This document shows, in pieces, positions 24,489 to 33,425 of a stretch of 64,000 nt of DNA. Below the pieces are notes generated by a model. The model was not told where the DNA came from and searched no databases. It worked only from the letters and a program-made list of their open reading frames with translations. The DNA lies in the NCBI RefSeq assembly GCF_900240385.1, contig NZ_OEQH01000002.1:198488-262487 (forward strand). The letters are read 5' to 3'. Both the position numbers and the translations under genes were made by a program. Origin of the DNA: Clostridium minihomine (GTDB taxonomy: Bacteria; Bacillota; Clostridia; Oscillospirales; Acutalibacteraceae). The stretch's first letter is position 1; every line of letters starts with the position of its first letter.

Positions 24489-25460
24489 TTATTTCTGTGC
24501 AGCTGTGATAATCGCCATCTTATAGACTTCCTCAGCGTTGCAGCCTCTGGACAAGTCGTTGATGGGTGCATTCAAGCCCTGCAACAGCGGGCCGTATGCC
24601 TCAAATCCGCCAAAACGCTGTGCAATCTTATAGCCGATGTTGCCTGCGTCAACGTCCGGGAAAATAAAGGTGTTTGCATGGCCTGCCACTGTGCTGGAAG
24701 GTGCTTTGGTCTTGGCAACCTCAGGGGAAAACGCAGCGTCAAACTGCAATTCGCCGTCCACCGGGAAATCCGGATTTGCTGCCTTCACCTTGGCAGTTGC
24801 ATTCTGCATCAAGGATACAGAATCGCCCTTGCCGGAACCCATCGAGCTGTAAGAAAGCAGCGCGACCTGGGGATCAATGCCGAACAAGCGGGCAGTGCGA
24901 ACCGTTTCAAAAGTAATCTCTACCAGTTCGTCGTCATTGGGCGAAATGTTAATGGCGCAGTCACCCATTGCATACTTCTCTTCTTTGCCGTCCCTCTCAC
25001 GGCGCAGAATAAAGCAGCCAGATACCATTTTGTTGCCGGGCTTTGTTTTAATCAGCTGCAAAGCCGGGCGAACGGTATCTGCAGTGGAATAAGTCGCGCC
25101 GCCCAAAAGGCAGTCGGCATATCCCATTTGTACCAGCATGGTGCCAAAATAATTGGACTGTTTCAGGGCTTTACGGCATGCCTCGGCATCCATTTTGCCC
25201 TTTCTCAGTTCCATCATTTTTTCTACCATAGCATCAAAGTCTGCAAAATTGTCGAGATCGATAATTTCAATTCCCTCAATATTGTATCCGCCCTTTTCCG
25301 CAGCGGCTTTTATCTCATCCGGATTGCCCAAAAGCACCGGTGCGAGAATTCCCTGCTGGTGCAGACGAGCCACGGCAGCCAGAATTCTGGGTTCCGAACC
25401 CTCTGTAAACACAAGCCTTCTATTCTGGCCCTTCAGCTTCGCAATCAGCTCTTCAAACAT
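24489..25460 (-). CDS. pta: Phosphate acetyltransferase
   Basis: 323 aa, the short single-domain form. It interconverts acetyl-CoA plus phosphate with acetyl phosphate and CoA, feeding ATP production by acetate kinase during fermentation. Family segments are FTEGSEPRILAAVARL, QSNYFGTMLVQMGYADCLLGGA, LSYSSMGSGKGDSV, FPDVDAGNIGYKIAQR and the end LQGLNAPINDLSRGC. GGAGG precedes the ATG. ackA is not adjacent, so the gene stands as a single-gene unit. Confidence 0.96.
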   Translation of the reverse strand: MFEELIAKLKGQNRRLVFTEGSEPRILAAVARLHQQGILAPVLLGNPDEIKAAAEKGGYNIEGIEIIDLDNFADFDAMVEKMMELRKGKMDAEACRKALKQSNYFGTMLVQMGYADCLLGGATYSTADTVRPALQLIKTKPGNKMVSGCFILRRERDGKEEKYAMGDCAINISPNDDELVEITFETVRTARLFGIDPQVALLSYSSMGSGKGDSVSLMQNATAKVKAANPDFPVDGELQFDAAFSPEVAKTKAPSSTVAGHANTFIFPDVDAGNIGYKIAQRFGGFEAYGPLLQGLNAPINDLSRGCNAEEVYKMAIITAAQK

Positions 25461-25621
25461 CTCTCTTTTCCTCCGTTACTATTTTTTACAGCTCTTATCC
25501 AAATTCCTGCAAATCTCTGCAAATCTGCCTATTTATTATACACCCGGGCATTTCACAATATCAACACTCTTTTCTGCTTTTCGAACGCAAAAAGGCATTA
25601 TCGGGCGATTTTTCAGTATTT

Positions 25622-26710
25622 TTATAGAAGAAGCAATTCTTTTGTAGATTCGGTCAAATTTTCACAGCCGGTTTCGGTAATAAAAATCATATCCTCAATC
25701 CGCACGCCAAATTTCCCCGGCAAATAGATTCCCGGTTCTACGGTAATTACCATACCGGGGCGCAGTACCTCTTCACAAGAAGGCGCAAAATTCGGCCATT
25801 CGTGAATTTCAACCCCCACGCCATGGCCGGTGCTGTGCCCAAACGTTCCCGGATAGTCCTTATCGATTAAATCGCGGGCCGCTTTATCCACTTGGCTGCA
25901 CACTGCCCCGGGCTTTGCGGCCTCTATGGCTGCCAGCTGTGCAGAAAGCACCGTATGATACACTCGGCTTTGTTCTTCAGACAAGGAGCCCATGCCCACT
26001 GTTCGGGTCATATCCGAGTGATAGCCATCCAGCAAAGCGCCGATATCCATCGTAACCAAATCGCCGGGGGCGATTTTTTTCTCTGACGGAACCCCGTGGC
26101 ACAAAGAACCATTGGCGCCTGACACCACAATCAAATCAAAGGCCACGCCCTGAGCGCCGCTTTTGCGCATAAAGAACTCAATTTCCAGTGCGATTTCCCG
26201 TTCGGTCATTCCCGGGCGCAGGATGGTCAGAATATGAGAGAACGCAGCATCCGTAATACTTTGAGCCGCTTTGATTTTTTTCAGCTCCTGAGGCGTTTTC
26301 ACAGCCCGCAGACCACGCAGCAGGCGATCCAGCGTATTCGTCTCTACCGTTTGAGCACCCAACAGGGCAAACATCTCTCGGTAGTTTCTGGCATCCGCCA
26401 AGTTCAGCCCCGCATTTTCCACCAAAACATGTTTTAACTTGTGGCGCTGAACCAGTTCCCAAAAGTTGTCGGACAAACGGGTCATCAAAACAACCTGGCA
26501 GGACGTAACCTGCCGCTGAGCCGCCTCAAAATACCGAAAGTCCGTCAAAAAATAAGACGCATCCCGGGTAACCAGCACCCCCCCCGCAGACGAGGGGAAC
26601 CCCGTCAGATACAAACGGTTTTGCGGGGATGTGACCAGAAAAGCATCTGCCTCCTGCTCCAGAACCCGATCCCGCAGAACCTGCTGAAGCTGTTCTACTG
26701 CCGTTTTCAT
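25622..26710 (-). CDS. M24 family Xaa-Pro aminopeptidase
   Basis: 362 aa. An N-terminal creatinase-like domain (~1-130, with VTSPQNRLYLTGF) precedes the pita-bread metallopeptidase domain. All five dinuclear metal ligands are visible: the Asp pair in VTMDIGALLDGYHSDMTRT, His in STGHGVGVEIHEWP, Glu in VITVEPGIYLPG and Glu in VRIEDM. It removes N-terminal residues before proline in the cytoplasm. It follows aroQ by 22 bp and is probably the last gene of a yqeG-aroQ-peptidase transcript, an order common in Clostridia. Confidence 0.93.
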   Translation of the reverse strand: MKTAVEQLQQVLRDRVLEQEADAFLVTSPQNRLYLTGFPSSAGGVLVTRDASYFLTDFRYFEAAQRQVTSCQVVLMTRLSDNFWELVQRHKLKHVLVENAGLNLADARNYREMFALLGAQTVETNTLDRLLRGLRAVKTPQELKKIKAAQSITDAAFSHILTILRPGMTEREIALEIEFFMRKSGAQGVAFDLIVVSGANGSLCHGVPSEKKIAPGDLVTMDIGALLDGYHSDMTRTVGMGSLSEEQSRVYHTVLSAQLAAIEAAKPGAVCSQVDKAARDLIDKDYPGTFGHSTGHGVGVEIHEWPNFAPSCEEVLRPGMVITVEPGIYLPGKFGVRIEDMIFITETGCENLTESTKELLLL

Positions 26711-26732
26711 CTTAAATCATCTCCCTTAACGG

Positions 26733-27170
26733 TTACATCAAGCTTTTCAGCGCCTCCAAAGCCAAGAAATAGCTGTGTTTGCCAAATCCACTGATTTGCC
26801 CGGCGCATACGTCAGACAACACAGACTGGCTCCGGAAGGGCTCTCTGGCATAGATATTGGACATATGGGTTTCAATAAAGGGAATCCGCAGGCAGGCCAC
26901 TGCGTCCCGCAGCGCATAGCTGTAATGAGTCAGTGCCCCTGCGTTCAAAACGACGCCGTCAAACACACCCTTGGCCCCATGAATTTTATCAATCAAAGCG
27001 CCCTCCCAGTTGGACTGAAAAATTTCAATTTCAAAGCCCATCTCTTCGGCACGCTCCCGAATCTGCATTTCGATACTTTGAGCCGTTTCGTCACCGTACA
27101 CGCCTTTTTCTCGAATCCCTACCATATTCAGGTTGGGCCCCAACAAAACAAGCACTCGTTTTTTGCTCAT
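26733..27170 (-). CDS. aroQ: Type II 3-dehydroquinate dehydratase
   Basis: 145 aa. It dehydrates 3-dehydroquinate to 3-dehydroshikimate in aromatic amino-acid synthesis; type II enzymes form dodecamers. The catalytic set is present: Asn in GPNLN, the loop Arg and base Tyr in GIREKGVYG, Asn/His in LNAGALTHYS, His in ETHMSN and Arg in EPFRSQS. Three usually conserved neighbours differ (LGPN for NGPN, SNWEG for SNHEG, FRSQ for FRHQ), but these are not the catalytic residues. The start overlaps the yqeG stop by 4 bp. Confidence 0.95.
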   Translation of the reverse strand: MSKKRVLVLLGPNLNMVGIREKGVYGDETAQSIEMQIRERAEEMGFEIEIFQSNWEGALIDKIHGAKGVFDGVVLNAGALTHYSYALRDAVACLRIPFIETHMSNIYAREPFRSQSVLSDVCAGQISGFGKHSYFLALEALKSLM

Positions 27171-27700
27171 TCTTCCCCACTCCTGTCTGTTTTTTTCCGT
27201 TTTTTCTCCTGTCGGCGGGCAATTTTTTGACGCAAGGGCACTTCTAGTTTGCGCCTTACCCGAAAGGACAGGCTAGTCTCTGGGTCGCTGGGTTCCAGCA
27301 AAATGGACTTCATAAAGGCCAAATTTGCCCCCATCACGTCCGTAAAAATTTGATCGCCCACTGCCACAGCCTCACGGCGAGGCACCTTTAAAAAATGTGC
27401 CGCCTTCCAATATGCAAAAGGAAGCGGCTTGAGTGCCACACACAAAAAAGGCAAATCATATTTTTCGGCGAAGGGTGCCACCCGATTCTCAAAATTATTT
27501 GACATGATCACCACTTCGATTCCCGCCTTCCGCATGGCGTGAACCCATTCCACCGTTCCCTCTAGGGGTACTGGCGAACCATGGGTGGCCAAAGTGTTAT
27601 CCACATCCAAAATAATAGCCCTCGCCCCAATGGTCTTTAATAGTTCCGGCGTGATGTCGGTGACCTTTTCCACCGCCGCCGTAGGCAAAAACAACGGCAT
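27167..27700 (-). CDS. YqeG family HAD IIIA-type phosphatase
   Basis: 177 aa cytoplasmic HAD-fold phosphatase. Motif I is ILDVDNTLATHG, motif II is VIMSNN, the lysine comes from VALKPLP and motif III is VGDQIFTDVMGAN. The basic tail (RRQEKKRKKTDR) is long. The physiological substrate of YqeG proteins is not established. ATGA overlap links it to aroQ. GGGGG precedes the ATG. Confidence 0.92.
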   Translation of the reverse strand: MPLFLPTAAVEKVTDITPELLKTIGARAIILDVDNTLATHGSPVPLEGTVEWVHAMRKAGIEVVIMSNNFENRVAPFAEKYDLPFLCVALKPLPFAYWKAAHFLKVPRREAVAVGDQIFTDVMGANLAFMKSILLEPSDPETSLSFRVRRKLEVPLRQKIARRQEKKRKKTDRSGEE

Positions 27701-27751
27701 AATGTCCCCCTTCTTTGTTACAGGCCCCTCGTATTTAAACCGTTAAATGGT

Positions 27752-27782
27752 TAAAAAAGCGGGCTGAATCAGCCCGCTTTCC
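27752..27782 (-). terminator. Intrinsic terminator after rpsU
   Basis: A stem AAAGCGGGCTGA/TCAGCCCGCTTT with TTTTTT on the minus strand, 13 bp after the rpsU stop. Confidence 0.92.
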
Positions 27783-27794
27783 ATCCATAAAATC

Positions 27795-27971
27795 TTACTT
27801 AAACTTGCGCTTGCGTGCGGCTTCAGACTTCTTCTTCCGCTTTACCGAAGGCTTTTCGTAAGCTTCTCTCTTACGAACTTCGGCAATCACTCCGGCTCTG
27901 GCGCACTGCTTCTTAAAACGTCTCAGCGCACTGTCCAAAGATTCATTGTCTTTGATTCTGATTTCAGCCAT
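27795..27971 (-). CDS. rpsU: 30S ribosomal protein S21
   Basis: 58 aa, basic. It begins [20 protein letters not shown], contains [23 protein letters not shown] and ends in the usual Lys/Arg tail ([15 protein letters not shown]). S21 joins the small subunit late and helps mRNA binding near the anti-Shine-Dalgarno end of 16S rRNA. GGAGGGGAGGG precedes the ATG. It is monocistronic with its own terminator. Confidence 0.96.
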   Translation of the reverse strand: MAEIRIKDNESLDSALRRFKKQCARAGVIAEVRKREAYEKPSVKRKKKSEAARKRKFK

Positions 27972-28105
27972 TTATTTTCCCTCCCCTCCGCCACCAGGCA
28001 GGGGTATTAGTTATCTATATAACATAAAAATTATTATACCGATTGAACAGAAAGATGTCAAGTGCTTACAGAGAATCTTTGCAAATGAAAAAATCGGAAA
28101 GGATA

Positions 28106-28134
28106 TTGACAGAACAGTGATAAAATGATACTAT
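28106..28134 (+). promoter_or_regulatory. Sigma-A promoter for tRNA-Trp
   Basis: TTGACA (28106-28111), 17 bp, TACTAT (28129-28134), about 50 bp upstream of the mature tRNA 5' end. Confidence 0.65.
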
Positions 28135-28182
28135 TATAGCCGCACTTGTAGTTTTTACAAGCTTTTTTACAAGATAATACAT

Positions 28183-28258
28183 AGGGGTATAGCTCAGTTG
28201 GTAGAGCAGTGGTCTCCAAAACCACGTGCCGAGGGTTCAAGTCCTTCTGCCCCTGCCA
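28183..28258 (+). tRNA. tRNA-Trp (CCA anticodon)
   Basis: 76 nt including an encoded 3' CCA. The acceptor AGGGGTA pairs with TGCCCCT, the D arm is AGCTCAGTTGGTAGAGC, the anticodon arm GTGGT-CTCCAAA-ACCAC gives CCA, and the T arm is GAGGG-TTCAAGT-CCTTC. A promoter lies upstream and a terminator directly downstream, so it is a single-gene unit. Confidence 0.97.
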
Positions 28259-28262
28259 CAAA

Positions 28263-28312
28263 AGAACCGTATGGATACTGATTTTTCAGTAATCATGCGG
28301 TTTTTTTCAGCT
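28263..28312 (+). terminator. Intrinsic terminator after tRNA-Trp
   Basis: Outer arms AACCGTATG/CATGCGGTT, inner ACTGA/TCAGT, followed by TTTTTT. Confidence 0.85.
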
Positions 28313-28710
28313 TTGCTTTAAAATAATAATTTTTATTCCTAACCGCCAGCTGTTTAAATGACATTTAAATTAGAAGATAAACGCATCATAAATCAGCATT
28401 TCTATGCTTCATTTTGAAGATAGCAGTGTTGATTATTTGTTTTTTTAATGCTTTTTATTTAGTTGCTAGTTGCTGTGAAAAACAAAATCCCGTATACAAT
28501 TTGGCTATGCATCCACTAACTCCATCTTTTAAATTCACCACTTTTGAAAAACGGCCTTGTTAAAACGGGTGGGAATATTTTACAGAATTCCAGTGAATCC
28601 AAATATGTTATAATCATTTTATGGCAGCCTGCCACACAACAGCAAAATGCCATTTTTTTTAAATTGTAAAAGACAAAAATACATCTCACATTCTGTTTAG
28701 GACGGTTATT
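28313..28710. other. AT-rich intergenic region
   Basis: About 400 bp between the tRNA-Trp terminator and the next gene. A TATAAT lies near 28608 but without a convincing -35 box. No open frame, repeat or strong hairpin was seen. Confidence 0.5.
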
Positions 28711-29538
28711 ATGTCAAAACGAAAAAAGCCCCGAATGCCTTCTTTATCTTTTCTAGACAAAGCTATCTATTGCTTTCTTTTGCTTACGGTAGTGCTAAGC
28801 GGTCTTGCTCTTCCTATTATCACACACTTCAGCCGTTCCTCTATCGCATTCGCAAACGATCAGGTGTTGGCTATGGCAGAGGGCGCTTCTTCTCTTTTCA
28901 TACTGATCCCGGGCTTTATTCTTTTTTGTATTTGCCTCATTTTATGGGACATGGGTTTCGTAGAGAAGAAACCTATTTTCGGAAAAGAGGGAATTGAATA
29001 CGGAAAAAAGACCAGAAATATTTATCCGTTGTTCGGCAAACAGCGTAAGACGAAAAAATTAAGCACTAAGGAAACACCAAAAAACATCCGCTATACGATG
29101 ATTTGTATTGGCGTACCAGCCTTCATTTTCGCTCTGTGTATTGCAATGTATTCGCTGGCAATCTATTCCCGTTATGAACTGACAAACACCTCTATTCTAA
29201 AATACAACTGCTTTAATCGCATCTCTTACGAGTATCCACTTAGCACAGCAGACTCGGTTGAAACTAAAGTGTACTTTCATAGCAGGCGCCGTTCTGGGGG
29301 GTATTATACGTTTTCCTATACCATTCTTTTCAAGAACGGAAAAGACTTTCAATTTACATATTCAGAGTTTCGAGATCTGGAATCTGTAAAAAAGATCGAT
29401 TCTATTTTGCAAGGTGTGCCCAAACAGATTAGCGGAACACAAAACCTGCAAAAAGTGCGAAAAAAATATGATTTTAACGAGCACGACTGGGAAATCGTAC
29501 AAGATTTATTTGAACAAAAGCAGGCTAAGAAGGATTAG
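28711..29538 (+). CDS. Hypothetical membrane protein
   Basis: 275 aa. Transmembrane segments are visible at about residues 17-37, 58-80 and 130-152, separated by a very basic cytoplasmic loop (GKKTRNIYPLFGKQRKTKK). The ~120-residue C-terminal part reads like a small beta domain (FTYSEFRDLESVKKIDSIL) of the kind seen in YcxB/PH-like membrane proteins, but I do not recognise the family. The ribosome site is weak (GGACGG). It overlaps the 3' end of the convergent zinc-ribbon gene by 14 bp. Confidence 0.7.
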   Translation: MSKRKKPRMPSLSFLDKAIYCFLLLTVVLSGLALPIITHFSRSSIAFANDQVLAMAEGASSLFILIPGFILFCICLILWDMGFVEKKPIFGKEGIEYGKKTRNIYPLFGKQRKTKKLSTKETPKNIRYTMICIGVPAFIFALCIAMYSLAIYSRYELTNTSILKYNCFNRISYEYPLSTADSVETKVYFHSRRRSGGYYTFSYTILFKNGKDFQFTYSEFRDLESVKKIDSILQGVPKQISGTQNLQKVRKKYDFNEHDWEIVQDLFEQKQAKKD

Positions 29539-29758
29539 CCGGATCGCAATCGGGGCAACCAGCCTCATTCTTTCCATATTGTTTTCCGCATTTGGGGCAA
29601 ACCACTTGCTCTATTCTGTCTGCATTTCTCAAAATATTTTCTCTTTCCTTTGCGGCCAAAATACCGTCCCGCACAGCGGCACGAACGATAAAATACAGCA
29701 CATAACCGAACGGAATTAGCACCAAAAGCCATAAAATAAATATTCCCAAAGCTTTCAT
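29525..29758 (-). CDS. Small membrane protein with C-terminal zinc ribbon
   Basis: 77 aa. One hydrophobic helix (IFILWLLVLIPFGYVLYFIV) is followed by a charged linker and a zinc ribbon (VCPKCGKQYGKNEAGCPDCD). Function unknown. The ATG at 29758 lies 12 bases after GGAGG; in-frame ATG at 29770 and TTG at 29779 overlap that site and are less likely. It is convergent with the preceding membrane-protein gene and overlaps it by 14 bp. Confidence 0.6.
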   Translation of the reverse strand: MKALGIFILWLLVLIPFGYVLYFIVRAAVRDGILAAKERENILRNADRIEQVVCPKCGKQYGKNEAGCPDCDPANPS

Positions 29759-29896
29759 AAAGAAAATCATCCTCCGCAATTATAATTGTTTCTCACCTTT
29801 GAATTGCCCAAGGCGGCTACAAAATACTTCGATACAATTCGATATGAATAGTATAACACTCACCCTTAAAAATCACAACCAGTGCTCACTTTCAAC

Positions 29897-29939
29897 ACAA
29901 AAAAGGTTCGTTCCCCCAAAAAGGGAACGAACCTTTTTA
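29897..29939 (-). terminator. Terminator of the liv operon
   Basis: A perfect stem AAAAGGTTCGTTCCC/GGGAACGAACCTTTT followed by a T-run on the minus strand, 23 bp after livF. Confidence 0.93.
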
Positions 29940-29961
29940 CATCAAAATAAAGTCACAGGGA

Positions 29962-30675
29962 TTATCCGCCCAGATAGGCCTTGCGCACCTCTTCATTATC
30001 AGACAGTTCTTTGGTGTCACCGGACATTACAACGGTACCGGTTTCCAAAACATAAGCCCGGTCTGCAATTTCCAGCGCTTTTTTCGCGTTCTGCTCCACC
30101 AGCAGAACCGTCATACCACCTTGATTCACATCGGTAATAATCTTAAAAATTTCGCCAACCAAAAGCGGAGAAAGACCCATAGAAGGCTCATCCAGCAGCA
30201 GCATTTTCGGCCGCCCCATCAGCGCGCGGCCAATGGCCAGCATCTGCTGCTCACCACCGGACAAAGTTCCTGCCGCCTGCCGGCGACGCTCTTTCAGGCG
30301 GGGAAGCCGCTCAAACACCATATCATAATCCTCACTGATTCCAGCGGTGTCCTTGCGGATATAAGCGCCCATCTGCAAATTTTCCATCACAGTCATGCGT
30401 GCAAATACACGGCGTCCTTCGGGCACATGAGCCATTCCCAGCCCCAGAATTTTATGCGGCTCGATTCCAAGCAGATTATTGCCGCAGAACTGCACACTGC
30501 CGCCTTTCGGCTTTAAAAGCCCTGAAACAGCGTGCAATGTCGTGGTTTTGCCTGCTCCGTTCGCGCCAATCAAAGTCACAATTTCCCCTTGTTTGACTTT
30601 GAATGAAATCCCTTTAATGGCCCGAATCGAACCATAATTCACAACTAAATCCTGAACTGACAGCATTGCTTCCAT
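29962..30675 (-). CDS. livF: Branched-chain amino acid ABC transporter ATP-binding protein LivF
   Basis: 237 aa. Walker A is GANGAGKTTTLHA, the Q-loop region is GLGMAHVPEGRRVFARMTV, the signature is LSGGEQQMLAIG and Walker B is MLLLDEPSMGLSP. VPEGR is the LivF hallmark. Two in-frame ATGs compete: 30681 overlaps the livG stop, but 30675 has GGGAGG at a better distance (9 nt). Last gene of the liv operon. It energises leucine/isoleucine/valine import with LivG. Confidence 0.95.
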   Translation of the reverse strand: MEAMLSVQDLVVNYGSIRAIKGISFKVKQGEIVTLIGANGAGKTTTLHAVSGLLKPKGGSVQFCGNNLLGIEPHKILGLGMAHVPEGRRVFARMTVMENLQMGAYIRKDTAGISEDYDMVFERLPRLKERRRQAAGTLSGGEQQMLAIGRALMGRPKMLLLDEPSMGLSPLLVGEIFKIITDVNQGGMTVLLVEQNAKKALEIADRAYVLETGTVVMSGDTKELSDNEEVRKAYLGG

Positions 30676-30677
30676 TC

Positions 30678-31439
30678 TCATTCCCCTCCCAGATAAGCCG
30701 CGATTACTTTGGGGTTGGAACGGATGTCCTCCGCGCTGCCCTCTGCGATGATCCGGCCGTAATCCAGCACTATCAGGCGCTGGCAGATCCCCATGACAAA
30801 ACTCATATCATGTTCAATGAGAAGAATCGAAATGGAAAAGCGATCCCGAATCAATTGAATGGATTCCATCAGTTCCTGAGTTTCGGTGGGATTCATTCCC
30901 GCCGCCGGTTCGTCCAGCAGCAAAACTTTGGGCGAAGCCGCCAAAGCTCTTGCAATCTCAAGCTTTCTTTGCTGACCGTAAGGCAGGTTTTTTGACTTGG
31001 AGTCCGCTAAATCCTGAAGGCCGAAAACCTCCAATAGATCCATGGCCCGTTCGGTGGTCTCTTTTTCTTCCCGCCAATAAGAGGGCAAGCGAAGAATTCC
31101 CGCCAAAGCGGAATATTTCATTTGATGGTTCATGGCAATGCGCACATTGTCCAACACAGAAATATCTTTAAACAAGCGAATATTCTGAAAGGTTCGGGCA
31201 ATTCCGCCGCGGGTTACATCATAGGTTTTTTTGCCCACAATGCTTTTCTCTTCCAGCTCAATGGTTCCTTCGGTTGGTTGGTATACTTGAGTCAGCAGGT
31301 TAAACATGGTGGTTTTGCCTGCTCCGTTTGGGCCAATTAAGCCCATGACCTGATTTTCTTCCAGTGAAAAATTGACATCCTCTAAAGCGCGCAGCCCGCC
31401 GAATGCAATTCCCAAGTGTTTTGTTTGAAGCAACGGCAT
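30678..31439 (-). CDS. livG: Branched-chain amino acid ABC transporter ATP-binding protein LivG
   Basis: 253 aa. It carries GPNGAGKTTMFNLLT (Walker A), the LivG-type ARTFQNIRLFKDISVLDNV, the signature LPYGQQRKLEIARAL and VLLLDEPAAGMNP (Walker B), ending ...RSNPKVIAAYLGGE, all diagnostic. It starts 3 bp after livM ends and its stop abuts or overlaps livF, so the two ATPases are translated together. Confidence 0.96.
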   Translation of the reverse strand: MPLLQTKHLGIAFGGLRALEDVNFSLEENQVMGLIGPNGAGKTTMFNLLTQVYQPTEGTIELEEKSIVGKKTYDVTRGGIARTFQNIRLFKDISVLDNVRIAMNHQMKYSALAGILRLPSYWREEKETTERAMDLLEVFGLQDLADSKSKNLPYGQQRKLEIARALAASPKVLLLDEPAAGMNPTETQELMESIQLIRDRFSISILLIEHDMSFVMGICQRLIVLDYGRIIAEGSAEDIRSNPKVIAAYLGGE

Positions 31440-31442
31440 CTG

Positions 31443-32444
31443 TCACGCCCCCTTTTCTCCGCTTACCGCGGAATCATTTTTTCCTTTTTTCCCACTGCGC
31501 CCCAGCAGTTTCGTCAGTGAAAACTCATACTGCCCCAAAAGCCCGGAAGGACGGAACAGCATCACGCAAATTAGCACCATGGAATAGATCAGCATGCGAT
31601 AGCTGGCGAACTCACGCAACGCTTCCGGCAAAACAGTGAGAACCGTAGCCGCAATGATAGAACCGGTAATAGAGCCCATGCCGCCCAGAACCACCATCAC
31701 CAAAATTTCCACCGAATAGTTGAAATCAAACTTAGTGGGAACCAAAATGCCGATATGATGCGCATACAACGCACCGGCGATTCCGGCAAAAAAAGCCGAC
31801 ATCACAAAGGCCAGAAGTTTATAGTAAGTGGTATTGATACCAGAAGCTTCTGCCGCAATTTCATCCTCACGGATAGAAATAACCGCCCGTCCATGACGGG
31901 AACGAATAAAGGCAAATAGAATCACCACGGTAAGTACTGCCAGCAGATAAACCCAATTAAAATTAGTCAGCGCGGGAATTCCCCTTAGCCCGCGGGCACC
32001 GCCGGTAAATTTCAGGTTAATAATAATAACCCGAATAATCTCACCGAATCCCAGCGTAATAATAGCCAGATAGTCACCCTTGAGCCGCAGCGCAGGAATG
32101 CCGATAATCATGCCAAACAGCGCAGCAGTGAGGCCACCCACCAGCAAAGCCATCGGGAATACAGCGGTTTCGGGCAAGCCCGAACGCAAAGTAAGCAAAG
32201 CAGCAGCATAAGCGCCCACAGACATAAACCCGGCATGGCCCAAAATCAATTGGCCAAGAAAGCCGGTGGACAAGTTCAGGCTCACCGCCAAAATGATGTT
32301 GATGCAGACCATAATCAAAATGCCGGAATAATAGTCATTGATAATCCCCGCACCGGTCAATCCTTTAACCGCTCCAAAAATAGCAAGAATTAAGGCCAGG
32401 ATCACAAAATAAACAACGATCTTTTTGTTTTTTGTTTGCTTCAT
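31443..32444 (-). CDS. livM: Branched-chain amino acid ABC transporter permease LivM
   Basis: 333 aa integral membrane protein with about 8-9 hydrophobic helices. The family segments SLNLSTGFLGQLILGHAGFM, ALRLKGDYLAIITLGFGEII and VMVVLGGMGSITGSIIAA are clear. It ends with a short basic tail before the livG start. It pairs with LivH to form the translocation channel. Confidence 0.95.
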   Translation of the reverse strand: MKQTKNKKIVVYFVILALILAIFGAVKGLTGAGIINDYYSGILIMVCINIILAVSLNLSTGFLGQLILGHAGFMSVGAYAAALLTLRSGLPETAVFPMALLVGGLTAALFGMIIGIPALRLKGDYLAIITLGFGEIIRVIIINLKFTGGARGLRGIPALTNFNWVYLLAVLTVVILFAFIRSRHGRAVISIREDEIAAEASGINTTYYKLLAFVMSAFFAGIAGALYAHHIGILVPTKFDFNYSVEILVMVVLGGMGSITGSIIAATVLTVLPEALREFASYRMLIYSMVLICVMLFRPSGLLGQYEFSLTKLLGRSGKKGKNDSAVSGEKGA

Positions 32445-32461
32445 GTTTTTGCCTAGCCCCC

Positions 32462-33343
32462 TTAAACCTTTTCACGAATATTCTTGCCGAGCAGACCCGC
32501 GGGACGGATCAGCAGAACCAGAATCAGAATTCCAAACACAACTGCATCGGTCAGGCTGCTGGAAATATAGCCTTTGGTCAGGCTTTCTGCAACCCCCAGC
32601 ACATAGCCGCCCAGCATTGCGCCGGGAATACTGCCGATGCCGCCTAAAACAGCCGCAACAAACGCCTTTAGTCCCAGCAAACCGCCCATATAGGGGGTAA
32701 TCATAGGATAGGTGTTGCAGTATAGAATAGCACCCACAGCCGCCAAGCCAGAGCCCACCCCAAAGGTGAACGCAATGGAATGATTGGTATTAATGCCCAT
32801 GAGTTTTGCGGCGCCGGCATCCTCAGATGTGGCACGCATCGCCTTGCCGATTTTTGTCTTATTTACCAAAAAGCGCAAACCGATCATCATAATAACAGAA
32901 ATGCCAATATTCAGGATACTTCCGGAAGGAACCTGAAGGCTACCTGCCTGTAACGTTCCAAAATCGAACATGGTGGGAATGGTCTTTCCGCTGGAAGTAA
33001 ACAGCAGCTGAGCCAGATTTTGCAGAAAAATACTGACGCCAATCGCTGTAATTAGCAGAGAAATGCGGGGAGCTTTCATATTGATCAGACGGCGGTACGC
33101 GACGCGCTCAATGAACACACCGGCAAACACGCAGAATAGAATCGAGCCCAGCACCGCAGCCCATAGCGGAACGCCCACGACGATCAGTAGTAGAAACGCC
33201 GCATAGGCGCCCACCATAATAATGTCGCCGTGCGCAAAGTTAATGAGCTGAACAATGCCATACACCATGCTGTAGCCCAACGCTACCAATGCATAGATGC
33301 TTCCCAGCCCCAAGCCGTTAATCACCTGTGAAATAAACCCCAT
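32462..33343 (-). CDS. livH: Branched-chain amino acid ABC transporter permease LivH
   Basis: 293 aa membrane protein. Family segments are GLGLGSIYALVALGYSMVYG, LINFAHGDIIMVGAY, ATSEDAGAAKLMGINTN and AAVLGGIGSIPGAMLGG. AAGGAAGGTG precedes the ATG. A strong hairpin separates it from the binding-protein gene upstream, probably lowering expression of the membrane and ATPase subunits relative to the binding protein. Confidence 0.95.
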   Translation of the reverse strand: MGFISQVINGLGLGSIYALVALGYSMVYGIVQLINFAHGDIIMVGAYAAFLLLIVVGVPLWAAVLGSILFCVFAGVFIERVAYRRLINMKAPRISLLITAIGVSIFLQNLAQLLFTSSGKTIPTMFDFGTLQAGSLQVPSGSILNIGISVIMMIGLRFLVNKTKIGKAMRATSEDAGAAKLMGINTNHSIAFTFGVGSGLAAVGAILYCNTYPMITPYMGGLLGLKAFVAAVLGGIGSIPGAMLGGYVLGVAESLTKGYISSSLTDAVVFGILILVLLIRPAGLLGKNIREKV

Positions 33344-33368
33344 GACCGCACCTTCCTTGATTCAATAT

Positions 33369-33405
33369 GGCAAAAAGAGGGTGATGCAATCGCCCTCTTT
33401 TTGCC
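33369..33405 (-). terminator. Intercistronic terminator-like hairpin between livJ and livH
   Basis: A long stem GGCAAAAAGAGGG/CCCTCTTTTTGCC with further pairing toward the tip, 20 bp after livJ. The poly-U tract lies within the 3' arm, so it may be a partial terminator or an RNA-stabilising 3' end for the livJ message. Confidence 0.75.
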
Positions 33406-33425
33406 AGAATATCAGAGTTTTTTAC

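Noticed and set aside
28058-28261. A 67-residue minus-strand frame over tRNA-Trp (MWQGQKDLNPRHV...)
   Set aside because: This is the antisense translation of the tRNA, a common false gene.
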